Origin: Streptomyces sp. NRRL WC-3605
Lineage (GTDB): Bacteria > Actinomycetota > Actinomycetes > Streptomycetales > Streptomycetaceae
Reading direction: 5' to 3'
Length of the DNA stretch: 64,000 nt
Assembly: GCF_001509795.1 (NCBI RefSeq)
Contig: NZ_LLZN01000127.1
Span: 1-64,000 of the forward strand
Shown: piece after piece, positions 56,566 to 64,000 of the stretch
Layout: each line of letters begins with the position of its first letter
How positions within the stretch are numbered: position 1 is the first letter of the stretch
Notes under the pieces: model-generated
Seen by the model: only the letters and a program-made list of their open reading frames with translations
The model's database searches: none
What the model was told of the DNA's origin: nothing
Translations under genes and position numbers: made by a program

Positions 56566-56751
56566 ATGCCCCGCCTCGCCTACTACACCCTCGTCGTCTG
56601 CGTGCTCGCCGTGGCCGCGGCGGTCGTCTCCTTCGTCCAGGGCAGCTGGCTCGGGATCGTGTGGATCCTGCTGGCGGGGCTCTCGTCGAACATGACCTGG
56701 TACTACGGGAAGCGCGCCCGGGACGCCCGGCGGGACTCCGTCACCGGATGA
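56566..56751 (+). CDS. Small membrane protein, two helices
   Basis: A 61-residue protein with hydrophobic helices near 5-25 (AYYTLVVCVLAVAAAVVSFV) and 28-46 (WLGIVWILLAGLSSNMTWYY), then a basic tail KRARDARRDS. It is not a family I can name. CAGGAG lies eleven bases before the ATG. Downstream of npdG past a strong hairpin, so it may be partly uncoupled from it. Its 3' end overlaps the M50 peptidase gene by 11 bases. Confidence 0.7.
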   Translation: MPRLAYYTLVVCVLAVAAAVVSFVQGSWLGIVWILLAGLSSNMTWYYGKRARDARRDSVTG

Positions 56752-57541
56752 CCGAGCACAGCTCGTTCCCGTCCCGCCAGAAGCGGAACAGGTCGTAGCC
56801 GCAGTAGGTGTCGATCTCGCCGATGCCCAGGCCGCGCAGCACCGCGTCGACCATGTCGAAGAACCCGCTGTTGATCTCCGGCACCCACAGCAGCGCGAAG
56901 ACGAACAGCAGGCCGAACGGGGCGAACGGCTCCACCTGGCGCCGGACGTCCCGCGACAGCCAGGGCTCGATCACGCCGTACCCGTCCAGCCCCGGCACCG
57001 GCAGGAAGTTCAGGATCGCCGCCGTCACCTGGAGCAGGGCGAGGAACGCCAGCGCGTACCGGAAGTCCCGGGGGACGCCGTCGAGCGCGCCCAGCCAGAA
57101 CGGGGCCGTGCACACGACGGCGAACAGCACGTTGGTCAGCGGCCCGGCCGCCGAGATCAGGCTGTGCCGCCAGCGGCCCCTGATCCGCCCGCGCTCGATG
57201 AACACCGCGCCACCGGGCAGACCGATGCCGCCCATGATCACGAAGACGACCGGCAGGACGATGCTGAGCAGCGCGTGCGTGTACTTCAGCGGGTTCAGCG
57301 TGAGGTAGCCCTTCGCGCCGACCGAGATGTCACCGCTGTGCAGGGCGGTGCGCGCGTGCGCGTACTCGTGCAGGCACAGCGACACGATCCAGGCGGCCGT
57401 CACGAACAGGAACACCGCGAGGCCCGGCTGCTCCGCGAAGCCGGTCCAGGTGGCCCACCCCGTCACCGCGGTGACCGCGACGATCCCGAGGAACACGGGG
57501 CTGATCCGCCGTTCGCTGTGGCGGCTGAGGGCGGTGGTCAA
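56741..57541 (-). CDS. Site-2-protease-like M50 zinc metallopeptidase
   Basis: A 266-residue membrane protease with about six helices. Zinc motif LHEYAHARTA near 56-65 (HExxH), and the second ligand region NFLPVPGLDGYG near 184-195, as in the short bacterial M50B group (compare mycobacterial Rv2625c/Rip3 cores, but without CBS domains). Such enzymes cut proteins within the membrane, often anti-sigma factors. The likely start is TTG 57541, with GGGAG eight bases upstream; an upstream open frame lacks similarity. Substrate unknown. Confidence 0.88.
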   Translation of the reverse strand: MTTALSRHSERRISPVFLGIVAVTAVTGWATWTGFAEQPGLAVFLFVTAAWIVSLCLHEYAHARTALHSGDISVGAKGYLTLNPLKYTHALLSIVLPVVFVIMGGIGLPGGAVFIERGRIRGRWRHSLISAAGPLTNVLFAVVCTAPFWLGALDGVPRDFRYALAFLALLQVTAAILNFLPVPGLDGYGVIEPWLSRDVRRQVEPFAPFGLLFVFALLWVPEINSGFFDMVDAVLRGLGIGEIDTYCGYDLFRFWRDGNELCSVIR

Positions 57542-57733
57542 GGCGGCTCCCTGGATGGTCGTGCGCGCAGGCCCGCGCGGCGATCTGCCCGACCGTACCG
57601 GGCGCGGGCCGTGTCTGTCGGAAAACGTCTCGCGGTGGGGCGGTGGTTCCAGGGAGGCTGGGCCCCGGCCCCCGCACCCCGGGGCCGCCACGCCTCGTCC
57701 GACGGCCCCGTGACCGCCCCCGAGCCCACCAGA

Positions 57734-57739
57734 GACAAT
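57734..57739 (+). promoter_or_regulatory. -10 element of the leaderless SARP gene
   Basis: GACAAT, seven bases before GTG 57747; an ATG at 57738 overlaps it and is therefore the less likely start. Confidence 0.5.
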
Positions 57740-57746
57740 GGACCCC

Positions 57747-60700
57747 GTGCGCTATCGCATTCTCGGCACCACCCAGGCACTCCGCCCCGACGGCCGGGCC
57801 GTCCCGCTCGGCGGGGCCCGGCTGCGGGCCCTGCTCACCGTGCTCGCGCTCCGCGCCGGCCGGACCGTGCCCGTGGGGCTGCTCGTCGACGAGGTGTGGG
57901 GCGCCGAACCGCCCGCCGACGCCACCGGGGCGCTCCAGGCCCTCGTGGGCCGGCTGCGGCGGGCCCTGGGCGCCGACGCCGTACGGTCCGAGGACGGCGG
58001 GTACCGGCTCGCCGCCGCGCCCGACGACGTCGACCTGCACCGGTTCGAACGGCTCACCGGCGAGGGCCTGCGCGCCCTCGCCGACGACGACCCCGCCAAG
58101 GCGGCCGGCGTCCTCGACGACGCCCTCGCCCTGTGGCACGGCCCCGCCCTCGCCGACCTGCCCGACCGCACCGCCGAGGCGGCCCGCGTACGGACCCGGC
58201 ACCTCGACGCGCTGCGCGCCCGGCACACGGCGGCCCTGGCCCTCGGCCGCGCCGAGCAGGCGCTGCCCGAGCTGACCGCCCTGTGCGACGCCCACCCCCT
58301 CGACGAGCCCCTCCAGGCGCTGCGGCTGCGCGCCCTGCGCGACACCGGCCGCCCCGCCGAGGCCCTGGCCGCCTACGACGACGTACGCCGGCTGCTGGCC
58401 ACCCGCCTCGGCTCCGACCCCGGACCCGAACTGCGCTCCCTGCACGCCGAGTTGCTGCGCCCCGAAGAGGACACCCGGCCCGCCGCGCCGCTCGGCGGCG
58501 CCCCGCGTCCGCCGGCCGCCCCGGCCGGCAACCTCCGGGCCCGGCTCACCTCCTTCGTCGGACGCGAGCCGGACATCGCGGCCATCCGCGGGGACCTGGC
58601 CGGTGCCCGGCTCGTCACCCTGCTCGGCCCCGGCGGCGCCGGGAAGACCCGGCTGTCCCAGGAGGCCGCCGAGAGCGTGCGCGGCGCCGCCCCGGACGGG
58701 GTGTGGCTGGCCGAGCTCGCCCCGGTCGACGACCCCCGGGCCGTCCCCGAGGCCGTCCTCACCGCGCTCGGCGCCCGCGAGACCGTCCTGTACGGCGCCG
58801 GCGCCGAGGCCATGCGGGCCGGCACCGAACGGCACGACGACCCCCTCGACCGGCTCTCCGAGTACTGCGCCCCCCGCCGCATGCTGCTCATCCTCGACAA
58901 CTGCGAGCACGTCGTCGACGCCGCCGCCCGCCTCGTGGAACGGCTGCTGGAGCACTGTCCCGGACTGACCGTGATCGCCACCAGCCGTGAACCCCTGGGC
59001 GTCCCCGGCGAGTTGCTGCGCCCCGTCGAACCGCTGCCCGAGCCGTTCGCGCTGCGCCTGCTTGCCGACCGGGGAGCCTCCGCACACCCCGGCTTCAGCG
59101 TCGACGCCGACGAGGAGACCGCCGCGGCCTGCGCCGAGATCTGCCGGCGCCTGGACGGCCTGCCCCTCGCGATCGAACTCGCCGCCGCCCGGCTGCGAAT
59201 GCTCACCCCCCGCCAGATCGCCGACCGGCTCGACGACCGCTTCCGGCTGCTCACCTCCGGCAGCCGTACCGTGCTGCCCCGCCAGCAGACCCTGCGGGCC
59301 GTCGTCGACTGGTCCTGGGAGCTTCTGGACGACGACGAACGCGAGGTACTGGGCCGCCTGTCGGTCTTCGCGGGCGGCTGCGACCTCGCCGCCGCCGAGG
59401 CCGTGTGCGGTCCCGTGGCACTGGAGGCACTGGGCTCGCTCGTCGACAAGTCCCTCGTGGTGGCGTCCGCCACGGACGACGGGGAGATGCGGTACCGGCT
59501 GCTGGAGACCGTCGCCGAGTACGCCGCCGAACGGCTCGACGAGACCGGCCGGCGGGCCGAGGCCGAACGCGCGCACCTGACGTACTTCCGGGAGCTGGCC
59601 CGCACCACCGAGACGTCGCTGCGCGGCCACGGCCAGCTCGCCGCCATCGCCCGGCTGGAACGCGAGAGCGAGAACATCCGGGCCGCCCTCCACCACGCGG
59701 TCGCCGCGCGGGACGAACAGGAGGCGCTGTGCCTGGTGCTGGCCATGTCCTGGTACTGGCAGATGCGCGACCTGCGGATCGTCGCCCGCAACTGGTCGCG
59801 CGAGGTGCAGGACCTCGGGCCCGACCCGTTCACCGAACCGGTCCGCCGCGCCGAGCCCCTGTGGGAGCGCTGCGTCGACACCCCGCCGCCCTGGACGGAC
59901 CAGGTCCGCGACGAGGCGCGGCGCGAGGTGCACCTGATCCACCTCGCCTGCATGGACACCGAGCTGGACGCCTGGCAGACCCCCGAGGCGCAGGCCAAGC
60001 TGCGGATCATCGCCCGGACCTACGAGCCGGGCCTCCCGCAGGTCTGCCGCTCCCCGGGCTCCCTGTGGTTCTTCGCCGTCATGCTCACCGGCGACATGGC
60101 CCGCCTGCGGACCGTCGTCGACGCCGCGATCCGCACCTGCCGTGAGCACCCCGGCTACCGGTGGGACCTCGCCGCGGGCCTCACGATGCGGGCCAACCTG
60201 CTGGCCAACCGCGCCGACTGGGCGGGCGACGCCATCGCCGACGCCGACGAGGCGCTGGAGATCGTCGAGGACCTCGGCGACCTGTGGGGGACCGCCGAGG
60301 CGTACTCGGCGCGGGCCGAGGCCCACGAGCGCCAGGGTGCCTACCTGCGGGCCGCCGCCGACTACGAGGCGGGCATCGACCACGCCGAGCGGCTCGGCGC
60401 CCACGCCCAGGTGGGCGTGCTCAGGGCCCGGCTCGCCAGCGCCCTGATCGAGGCGGGGCAGGGCGAGCGGGGGGAGAGCCTGCTGCGCCGGGTCATCGCG
60501 CAGGGGAGCGGGGTGGGCGAGCACGCCATGCCGTTCGCCCGGCTCATCCTGGCCGGGCGGCTCAGCCTCACCGACCGGGTCCCCGAGGCCCGGGAGGAGC
60601 TGCGGCTGCTGCGCGAGGAGTTCAAGATCGCACACTTCGTCGTCTTCGACGCGTTCATCCTCGGTTCCGAGGCCTGGCTGGACGCCCTCGAAGGGCGGAC

Positions 60701-61034
60701 CGAGGAGGCCCTGGAGACGGTCAGGAAGGCGCTGGAACGCGCCGAGGACCCACTCGCCCAGGCCATCGCGCCCCAGATGCGGGCCGCCTACCTGACCACC
60801 GCCGCGTTCGCCCTGGCCCGCGCCGACGGCGGACGCCGGGCCGGGGACGCCGCCCGCTGCCTCGGCGCCGCCGACCGGCTCCAGCCGGACCGGCACGTCC
60901 CGAGCCACCAGGAGCGGGAGGTGCGGGGAAGAGCGACGGCGCAAGCGCGTGCCGTGCTCGGCGACGCCGCCTACGAGGAGGCGTACGCCGAGGGCGGCCG
61001 CCTCTCCCCGCGGGAGGCCGCCGCCCTCGTGTGA
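57747..61034 (+). CDS. Large SARP/AfsR-type regulator
   Basis: A 1095-residue transcription activator. Winged-helix DNA-binding domain at 1-95 (RYRILGTTQALRPDGRAVPL; LVGRLRRALG), bacterial transcriptional-activation domain (BTAD) at about 98-245, NB-ARC-like ATPase at about 270-520 with Walker A LLGPGGAGKTRLS near 290 and LLILDNCEHVVDAAARLVER near 380, then TPR-like helices to the C-terminus (EDLGDLWGTAEAYSARAEAH). It resembles AfsR and other large SARPs that switch on secondary metabolism. No biosynthetic cluster is adjacent, but the ABC exporter follows on the other strand. Start GTG 57747 suits a leaderless mRNA; ATG 57738 is three codons earlier. Confidence 0.92.
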   Translation: MRYRILGTTQALRPDGRAVPLGGARLRALLTVLALRAGRTVPVGLLVDEVWGAEPPADATGALQALVGRLRRALGADAVRSEDGGYRLAAAPDDVDLHRFERLTGEGLRALADDDPAKAAGVLDDALALWHGPALADLPDRTAEAARVRTRHLDALRARHTAALALGRAEQALPELTALCDAHPLDEPLQALRLRALRDTGRPAEALAAYDDVRRLLATRLGSDPGPELRSLHAELLRPEEDTRPAAPLGGAPRPPAAPAGNLRARLTSFVGREPDIAAIRGDLAGARLVTLLGPGGAGKTRLSQEAAESVRGAAPDGVWLAELAPVDDPRAVPEAVLTALGARETVLYGAGAEAMRAGTERHDDPLDRLSEYCAPRRMLLILDNCEHVVDAAARLVERLLEHCPGLTVIATSREPLGVPGELLRPVEPLPEPFALRLLADRGASAHPGFSVDADEETAAACAEICRRLDGLPLAIELAAARLRMLTPRQIADRLDDRFRLLTSGSRTVLPRQQTLRAVVDWSWELLDDDEREVLGRLSVFAGGCDLAAAEAVCGPVALEALGSLVDKSLVVASATDDGEMRYRLLETVAEYAAERLDETGRRAEAERAHLTYFRELARTTETSLRGHGQLAAIARLERESENIRAALHHAVAARDEQEALCLVLAMSWYWQMRDLRIVARNWSREVQDLGPDPFTEPVRRAEPLWERCVDTPPPWTDQVRDEARREVHLIHLACMDTELDAWQTPEAQAKLRIIARTYEPGLPQVCRSPGSLWFFAVMLTGDMARLRTVVDAAIRTCREHPGYRWDLAAGLTMRANLLANRADWAGDAIADADEALEIVEDLGDLWGTAEAYSARAEAHERQGAYLRAAADYEAGIDHAERLGAHAQVGVLRARLASALIEAGQGERGESLLRRVIAQGSGVGEHAMPFARLILAGRLSLTDRVPEAREELRLLREEFKIAHFVVFDAFILGSEAWLDALEGRTEEALETVRKALERAEDPLAQAIAPQMRAAYLTTAAFALARADGGRRAGDAARCLGAADRLQPDRHVPSHQEREVRGRATAQARAVLGDAAYEEAYAEGGRLSPREAAALV

Positions 61035-61051
61035 CGTGTTCCGCCGCGGCG

Positions 61052-61879
61052 TCAGGTCTTGGTGCGGAACTTGTGGATCGCGACCGGCGCCATCACCGCC
61101 GTGATGAGCGCCGACCAGCCGAGCGTCACCCACAGGTCGTGGGCGACCGGCCCGCCCACCATGAGTCCGCGCGCCGCGTCGGCGAGCGTGGACAGCGGGT
61201 TGTAGTCGGTGAACGTCTGGAGCCAGCCCGGCATCGACGTGGGCGGCGCGAAGATCGACGAGCCGAACTGGAGCGGGAACAGCACCAGGAAGCCCATCGC
61301 CTGCACGGACTGCGCGCTCTTCATCACCACGCCCAGGGTGAGGAACACCCACATGATGGACGAGGCGAACACGGTGGACAGGGCGACCGCCGCGAACAGC
61401 CCGGCCCAGTGGTTGATCTCGAAGCCGACCAGGACCGACACGACCATCAGCACGGCCGTCGCGAACAGCATCCGCAGCAGCTCCACGGAGATCTTCGCGA
61501 ACAGCACCGAGCCGCGCCCGATCGGCAGCGACCGGAAGCGGTCCATGACACCGGAGTTGAAGTCCTGGCTGAACCCGGTGCCTACGCCCTGCGACAGCGT
61601 CATGCTCATCATCGCGATCATGCCCGGGATGACGTACTGGACGTACCTGTCCTGCCCGCCGCCCAGGGCCTGCCCGATCGAGCCGCCGAAGACGAACACG
61701 AACAGCAGGGTGAAGATGACCGGCATCAGCAGCGCGTCGGCCATCGACTCCGGGTCCTGCCGGATCCACAGCAGGTTGCGGCGGACGAGCGCGCCGGTGT
61801 GCCGCAGATGCCCGCGCAGCGGGATCCGCGCGTCGTCGCCGGCGGGACGGGTCTCGGGGGTGACGGTGGCGGCGCTCAT
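61052..61879 (-). CDS. ABC-2 type exporter permease, DrrB-like
   Basis: A 275-residue permease with six membrane helices (about 50-70, 87-105, 130-155, 165-190, 195-215, 245-262). Typical parts are RNLLWIRQDPESMADALLMP near 34-53 and DRFRSLPIGRGSVLFAKISV near 112-131, the DrrB/ABC2 signature. It is coupled to the ATPase gene by an ATGA overlap. Together they form a two-gene exporter of the daunorubicin-resistance type, moving lipophilic compounds out. The real substrate is unknown. Confidence 0.92.
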   Translation of the reverse strand: MSAATVTPETRPAGDDARIPLRGHLRHTGALVRRNLLWIRQDPESMADALLMPVIFTLLFVFVFGGSIGQALGGGQDRYVQYVIPGMIAMMSMTLSQGVGTGFSQDFNSGVMDRFRSLPIGRGSVLFAKISVELLRMLFATAVLMVVSVLVGFEINHWAGLFAAVALSTVFASSIMWVFLTLGVVMKSAQSVQAMGFLVLFPLQFGSSIFAPPTSMPGWLQTFTDYNPLSTLADAARGLMVGGPVAHDLWVTLGWSALITAVMAPVAIHKFRTKT

Positions 61880-62901
61880 ACGGCGACCTCCTCGCGGTCG
61901 TCGGCGGGCACGGCGTCCTGCGGCGCACTGGCACGGTGGCCGGTGAGCGAGAGGAACACCTCGTCCAGGCTGGGCAGTTCGGTGGTGATGGAGGCGAGGG
62001 TGACCCCGCGCGCGGTGACGGCGCCGACGATCGCGGTCAGCTGCTCGTCGCTGAGGACGGGGACGAGCAGCGTGCCCGCCTCGGCGTCGACGGTGGTGCT
62101 GGCGAGCCCGGTGATGCCGAGGTCGTCCAGATACCCGGCCAGCGGCCGCAGTTCGAGGGCGTCGGCCGGCCGGATCCGCAGGGTGCGGCCCCCCACCCTC
62201 GCCTTGAGCTCGTCGATCCCGCCGCCCGCGATGACCTTGCCGCGGTCCACGACCGTCAGCTCCGAGGCGAGCTGCTCCGCCTCCTCCATGTACTGGGTGG
62301 TCAGCAGAACGGTCACGCCGTCCCCGACCATCGCCTTGACCTCGTCCCACACCTCGTTGCGGGTGCGCGGGTCGAGGCCCGTCGTCGGCTCGTCGAGGAA
62401 CAGCACGGCCGGCCGGCCGATCATGGAGGCCGCCAGGTCGAGCCGGCGGCGCATACCGCCCGAGTAGGTGGAGGCGGGCCGCTTGGCCGCCTCCGTCAGC
62501 GAGAAGCGCTCCAGGAGCTCGTCGGCGCGCCTGCGGGCCTCCTTGCGGGGCAGGTCCAGCAGCCGTCCGATGAGGTACAGGTTCTCCCAGCCGGGGAGCT
62601 TCTCGTCCACGGAGGCGTACTGCCCGGTCAGGCCGATGACCCGGCGCAGCTGCCGGGGCTGGCGTACGACGTCGTAGCCCGCCACGGTGGCCTGCCCGGA
62701 GTCCGGGGTCAGCAGCGTGGACAGGATGCGTACGAGGGTCGTCTTGCCGGCGCCGTTCGGCCCCAGCACGCCCATGACGGTGCCCTCGCGGACCTCCAGG
62801 TCCACACCGTCCAGTGCCTTGGTCTCGCCGTAGTGCTTGACCATCCCCCGTACGGAGACGGCGCCGCTCGCGCCGCCCGGCGTGTTGTCGTTTCGCTTCA
62901 T
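61876..62901 (-). CDS. ABC exporter ATPase, DrrA-like
   Basis: A 341-residue ATPase. Walker A GVLGPNGAGKTTLVRI near 43-58, Q-loop GLTGQYASVDEKLPGWENL near 90-108, signature YSGGMRRRLDLAASM near 145-159, and Walker B AVLFLDEPTTGLDPRTRNEV near 164-183. A C-terminal DUF4162 regulatory domain (about 225-310) contains LPSLDEVFLSLTGH, as in DrrA. ATG 62901 starts MKRNDNTPGG; a longer frame adds ten residues. It is translated ahead of the permease, whose start overlaps its stop. Confidence 0.93.
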   Translation of the reverse strand: MKRNDNTPGGASGAVSVRGMVKHYGETKALDGVDLEVREGTVMGVLGPNGAGKTTLVRILSTLLTPDSGQATVAGYDVVRQPRQLRRVIGLTGQYASVDEKLPGWENLYLIGRLLDLPRKEARRRADELLERFSLTEAAKRPASTYSGGMRRRLDLAASMIGRPAVLFLDEPTTGLDPRTRNEVWDEVKAMVGDGVTVLLTTQYMEEAEQLASELTVVDRGKVIAGGGIDELKARVGGRTLRIRPADALELRPLAGYLDDLGITGLASTTVDAEAGTLLVPVLSDEQLTAIVGAVTARGVTLASITTELPSLDEVFLSLTGHRASAPQDAVPADDREEVAV

Positions 62902-62988
62902 GGCACCGACAGTGGCAGACCCCACCGACAAACCGCCGACAGCCCGCCTACACCCCGCCCGCAGCGCTGCCGGCGGTGCGGGCCCCGC

Positions 62989-64000
62989 TCAGGAGGCGGA
63001 CGGGCCGACCTCGACGCGCGCCGCGACCGGCAGGTGGTCGCTCCCGGTCCTGGGCAGCGTCCACGAGCTCGACGGCTCCACGCCCTTGACCATGATCTGG
63101 TCGATCCGGGCCATCGGGAACCGCGCCGGCCAGCTGAACCCCATCCCGGTGCCGGACGCGCCCTGCGTCGAGCGCATCTGGGCGGTGACCGCGTTGAGCG
63201 CGCGGTCGTTCATCGTGCCGTTCAGATCGCCGAGCAGAACGATCTTGTCCACCCGCTCGTCGGCGATGGCCTCGCCCAGCGCGTCGGCGCTCTTGTCGCG
63301 CTGCCGGGCGGTGAACCCGGCCTCCATCTTCACGCGCACCGAGGGCAGATGGGCGACGTACACGGCGACCTGGCCGGACGGCGTGTCCACCACCCCGCGC
63401 ATGGCGCGGGTCCAGCCCAGCCGGATGTCGACGGGCCGCACCCCGGTCAGCGGGTATTTGCTCCACAGCCCGACCGTGCCCTGCACCGAGTGGTACGGGT
63501 AGGTCGAGGCGAGCGCCTTCTCGTACGTCGGCACCGCCGAGGCCGTCAGCTCCTCCAGGGCCACCACGTCCGCGCCGGACGCGGCGACGTCCCGGGCGGT
63601 GCCGGACGGGTCGGGGTTCTCGGCGTTGACGTTGTGCGTGGCGACCGTCAGATCGCCGCCGGTGCCGGTCTTGTCGGTGAGCTGGCCGCCGAAGAGGTTC
63701 AGCCAGACGATCGCCGGGACCAGCACGGCGATCAGCGCGGTCGCCGACCGGCGCACCACGCCCAGCACCAGCAGCAGCGGGACGAACACGCCGAGCCAGG
63801 GCAGGAACGTCTCGGTGAGACTGCCGAGGTTCCCGATCGCGTTGGGGATCTGCGCGTGCAGCACCATGACCAGGGCCAGCGCGAGCGCCAGGACGGCCGG
63901 CACCAGCCCGCGGCGCCACACGCCCGGGTCGCGCCACCAGCCGGAGGCCAGGCGGTGGATCAGGCGTCGAAGCCCGGGCCTGCGGCGCTCGGACCCCGGG
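62989..64000 (-). CDS. Endonuclease/exonuclease/phosphatase-family membrane protein, 5' end possibly beyond window
   Basis: Membrane-anchored EEP protein. From GTG 63921 it has 310 residues: hydrophobic helices near 7-22, 40-57 and 62-78, then an extracellular EEP domain with THNVNAENPDPSG near 95, VVALEELTASAV near 119-130, LLGDLNGTMNDRAL near 229-242 and GSDHLPVAARV near 294-304, which hold the metal and catalytic residues. The frame stays open to the right edge with plausible codons (RRLIHRL, SGWWRDPG), so the true start is probably outside the window. Substrate unknown; relatives cut phosphodiesters or sphingomyelin. Confidence 0.87.
   Translation of the reverse strand, partial: PGSERRRPGLRRLIHRLASGWWRDPGVWRRGLVPAVLALALALVMVLHAQIPNAIGNLGSLTETFLPWLGVFVPLLLVLGVVRRSATALIAVLVPAIVWLNLFGGQLTDKTGTGGDLTVATHNVNAENPDPSGTARDVAASGADVVALEELTASAVPTYEKALASTYPYHSVQGTVGLWSKYPLTGVRPVDIRLGWTRAMRGVVDTPSGQVAVYVAHLPSVRVKMEAGFTARQRDKSADALGEAIADERVDKIVLLGDLNGTMNDRALNAVTAQMRSTQGASGTGMGFSWPARFPMARIDQIMVKGVEPSSSWTLPRTGSDHLPVAARVEVGPSAS

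Noticed and set aside
57330..61934. 1534-codon open frame on the minus strand
   Set aside because: It is the antisense shadow of the SARP regulator and M50 gene; its translation is Gly/Arg/Val-rich without any domain, and the plus-strand SARP is clear.
1..64000. tRNA, rRNA, CRISPR, insertion sequence or prophage
   Set aside because: No T-loop consensus, repeat-spacer array, transposase, integrase or terminal inverted repeats were seen on either strand; small degenerate elements could still escape reading by eye.

Overview
The window is very GC-rich actinobacterial DNA. Codon use, gene content (SARP/AfsR regulator, SigE-family sigma factor, F420 enzymes, Rsm22-like methyltransferase, class A RNase P RNA) and the many leaderless starts all point to a Streptomyces chromosome, core rather than arm. 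I saw no insertion sequence, integrase, CRISPR array, rRNA or tRNA. About 58 protein genes, rnpB, one riboswitch and a set of operators and terminators are supported.

Layout. 1-4310 (minus strand): a translationally coupled operon behind a cobalamin riboswitch. It encodes a secreted alpha/alpha-toroid protein, a second secreted anchored protein, an ECF transporter T subunit and an ECF ATPase that runs off the left edge. I read it as a cobalamin uptake system with transcobalamin-like surface proteins. 4367-8808: an APH-like kinase, an MBL-fold hydrolase, aldehyde dehydrogenase plus ferredoxin, and a KstR-like TetR regulator. 8809-12040: a coupled glycosyltransferase / methyltransferase / toroid operon. 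12057-17869: a small membrane protein, an F420-type LLM oxidoreductase, a membrane protein, a cell-wall amidase, a methyltransferase and an MFS exporter with an extra C-terminal domain. 18061-21461: sigma factor with its membrane partner, then a LuxR-type two-component pair. 21822-24761: MaoC / Zn-alcohol dehydrogenase / SDR operon behind a second KstR-type operator. 24835-34835: a small peptide gene, a propeller-like protein, Nif3, a zinc-ribbon coiled-coil protein, a fused RNase H/phosphatase, KDPG aldolase, YaaA, an RNB nuclease, a MerR pair, a Uma2 nuclease and rnpB. 34867-46229: mixed metabolism, including an esterase, MazG-like protein, DoxX, PhoD phosphatase, Gfo/Idh oxidoreductase, Bcr-type exporter, serine hydrolase and Rsm22-like protein. 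46349-53720: a TetR regulator with twin operators, a Prim-Pol-like protein, the efeUOB iron-uptake operon with a downstream lipoprotein, PhzF, and a heme oxygenase; both iron loci carry DmdR/IdeR iron boxes. 53820-64000: methionine aminopeptidase, F420:NADPH oxidoreductase, an M50 peptidase, a large SARP regulator, a DrrAB-like ABC exporter, and an EEP-family membrane protein open to the right edge.

Three regulatory themes tie genes together: cobalamin (riboswitch operon), a KstR-like lipid/steroid-type regulon (three sites of the form TnnAACnnGTTnn, at 6110, 8741 and 21661, linking the two catabolic loci), and iron (two iron boxes). At least ten genes appear leaderless, with a -10 hexamer 6 or 7 bases before the start codon. 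Two genes seem to start at CTG in a CTGA stop/start overlap. All family assignments come from reading the translated sequences and recalling family motifs; no database search was run.
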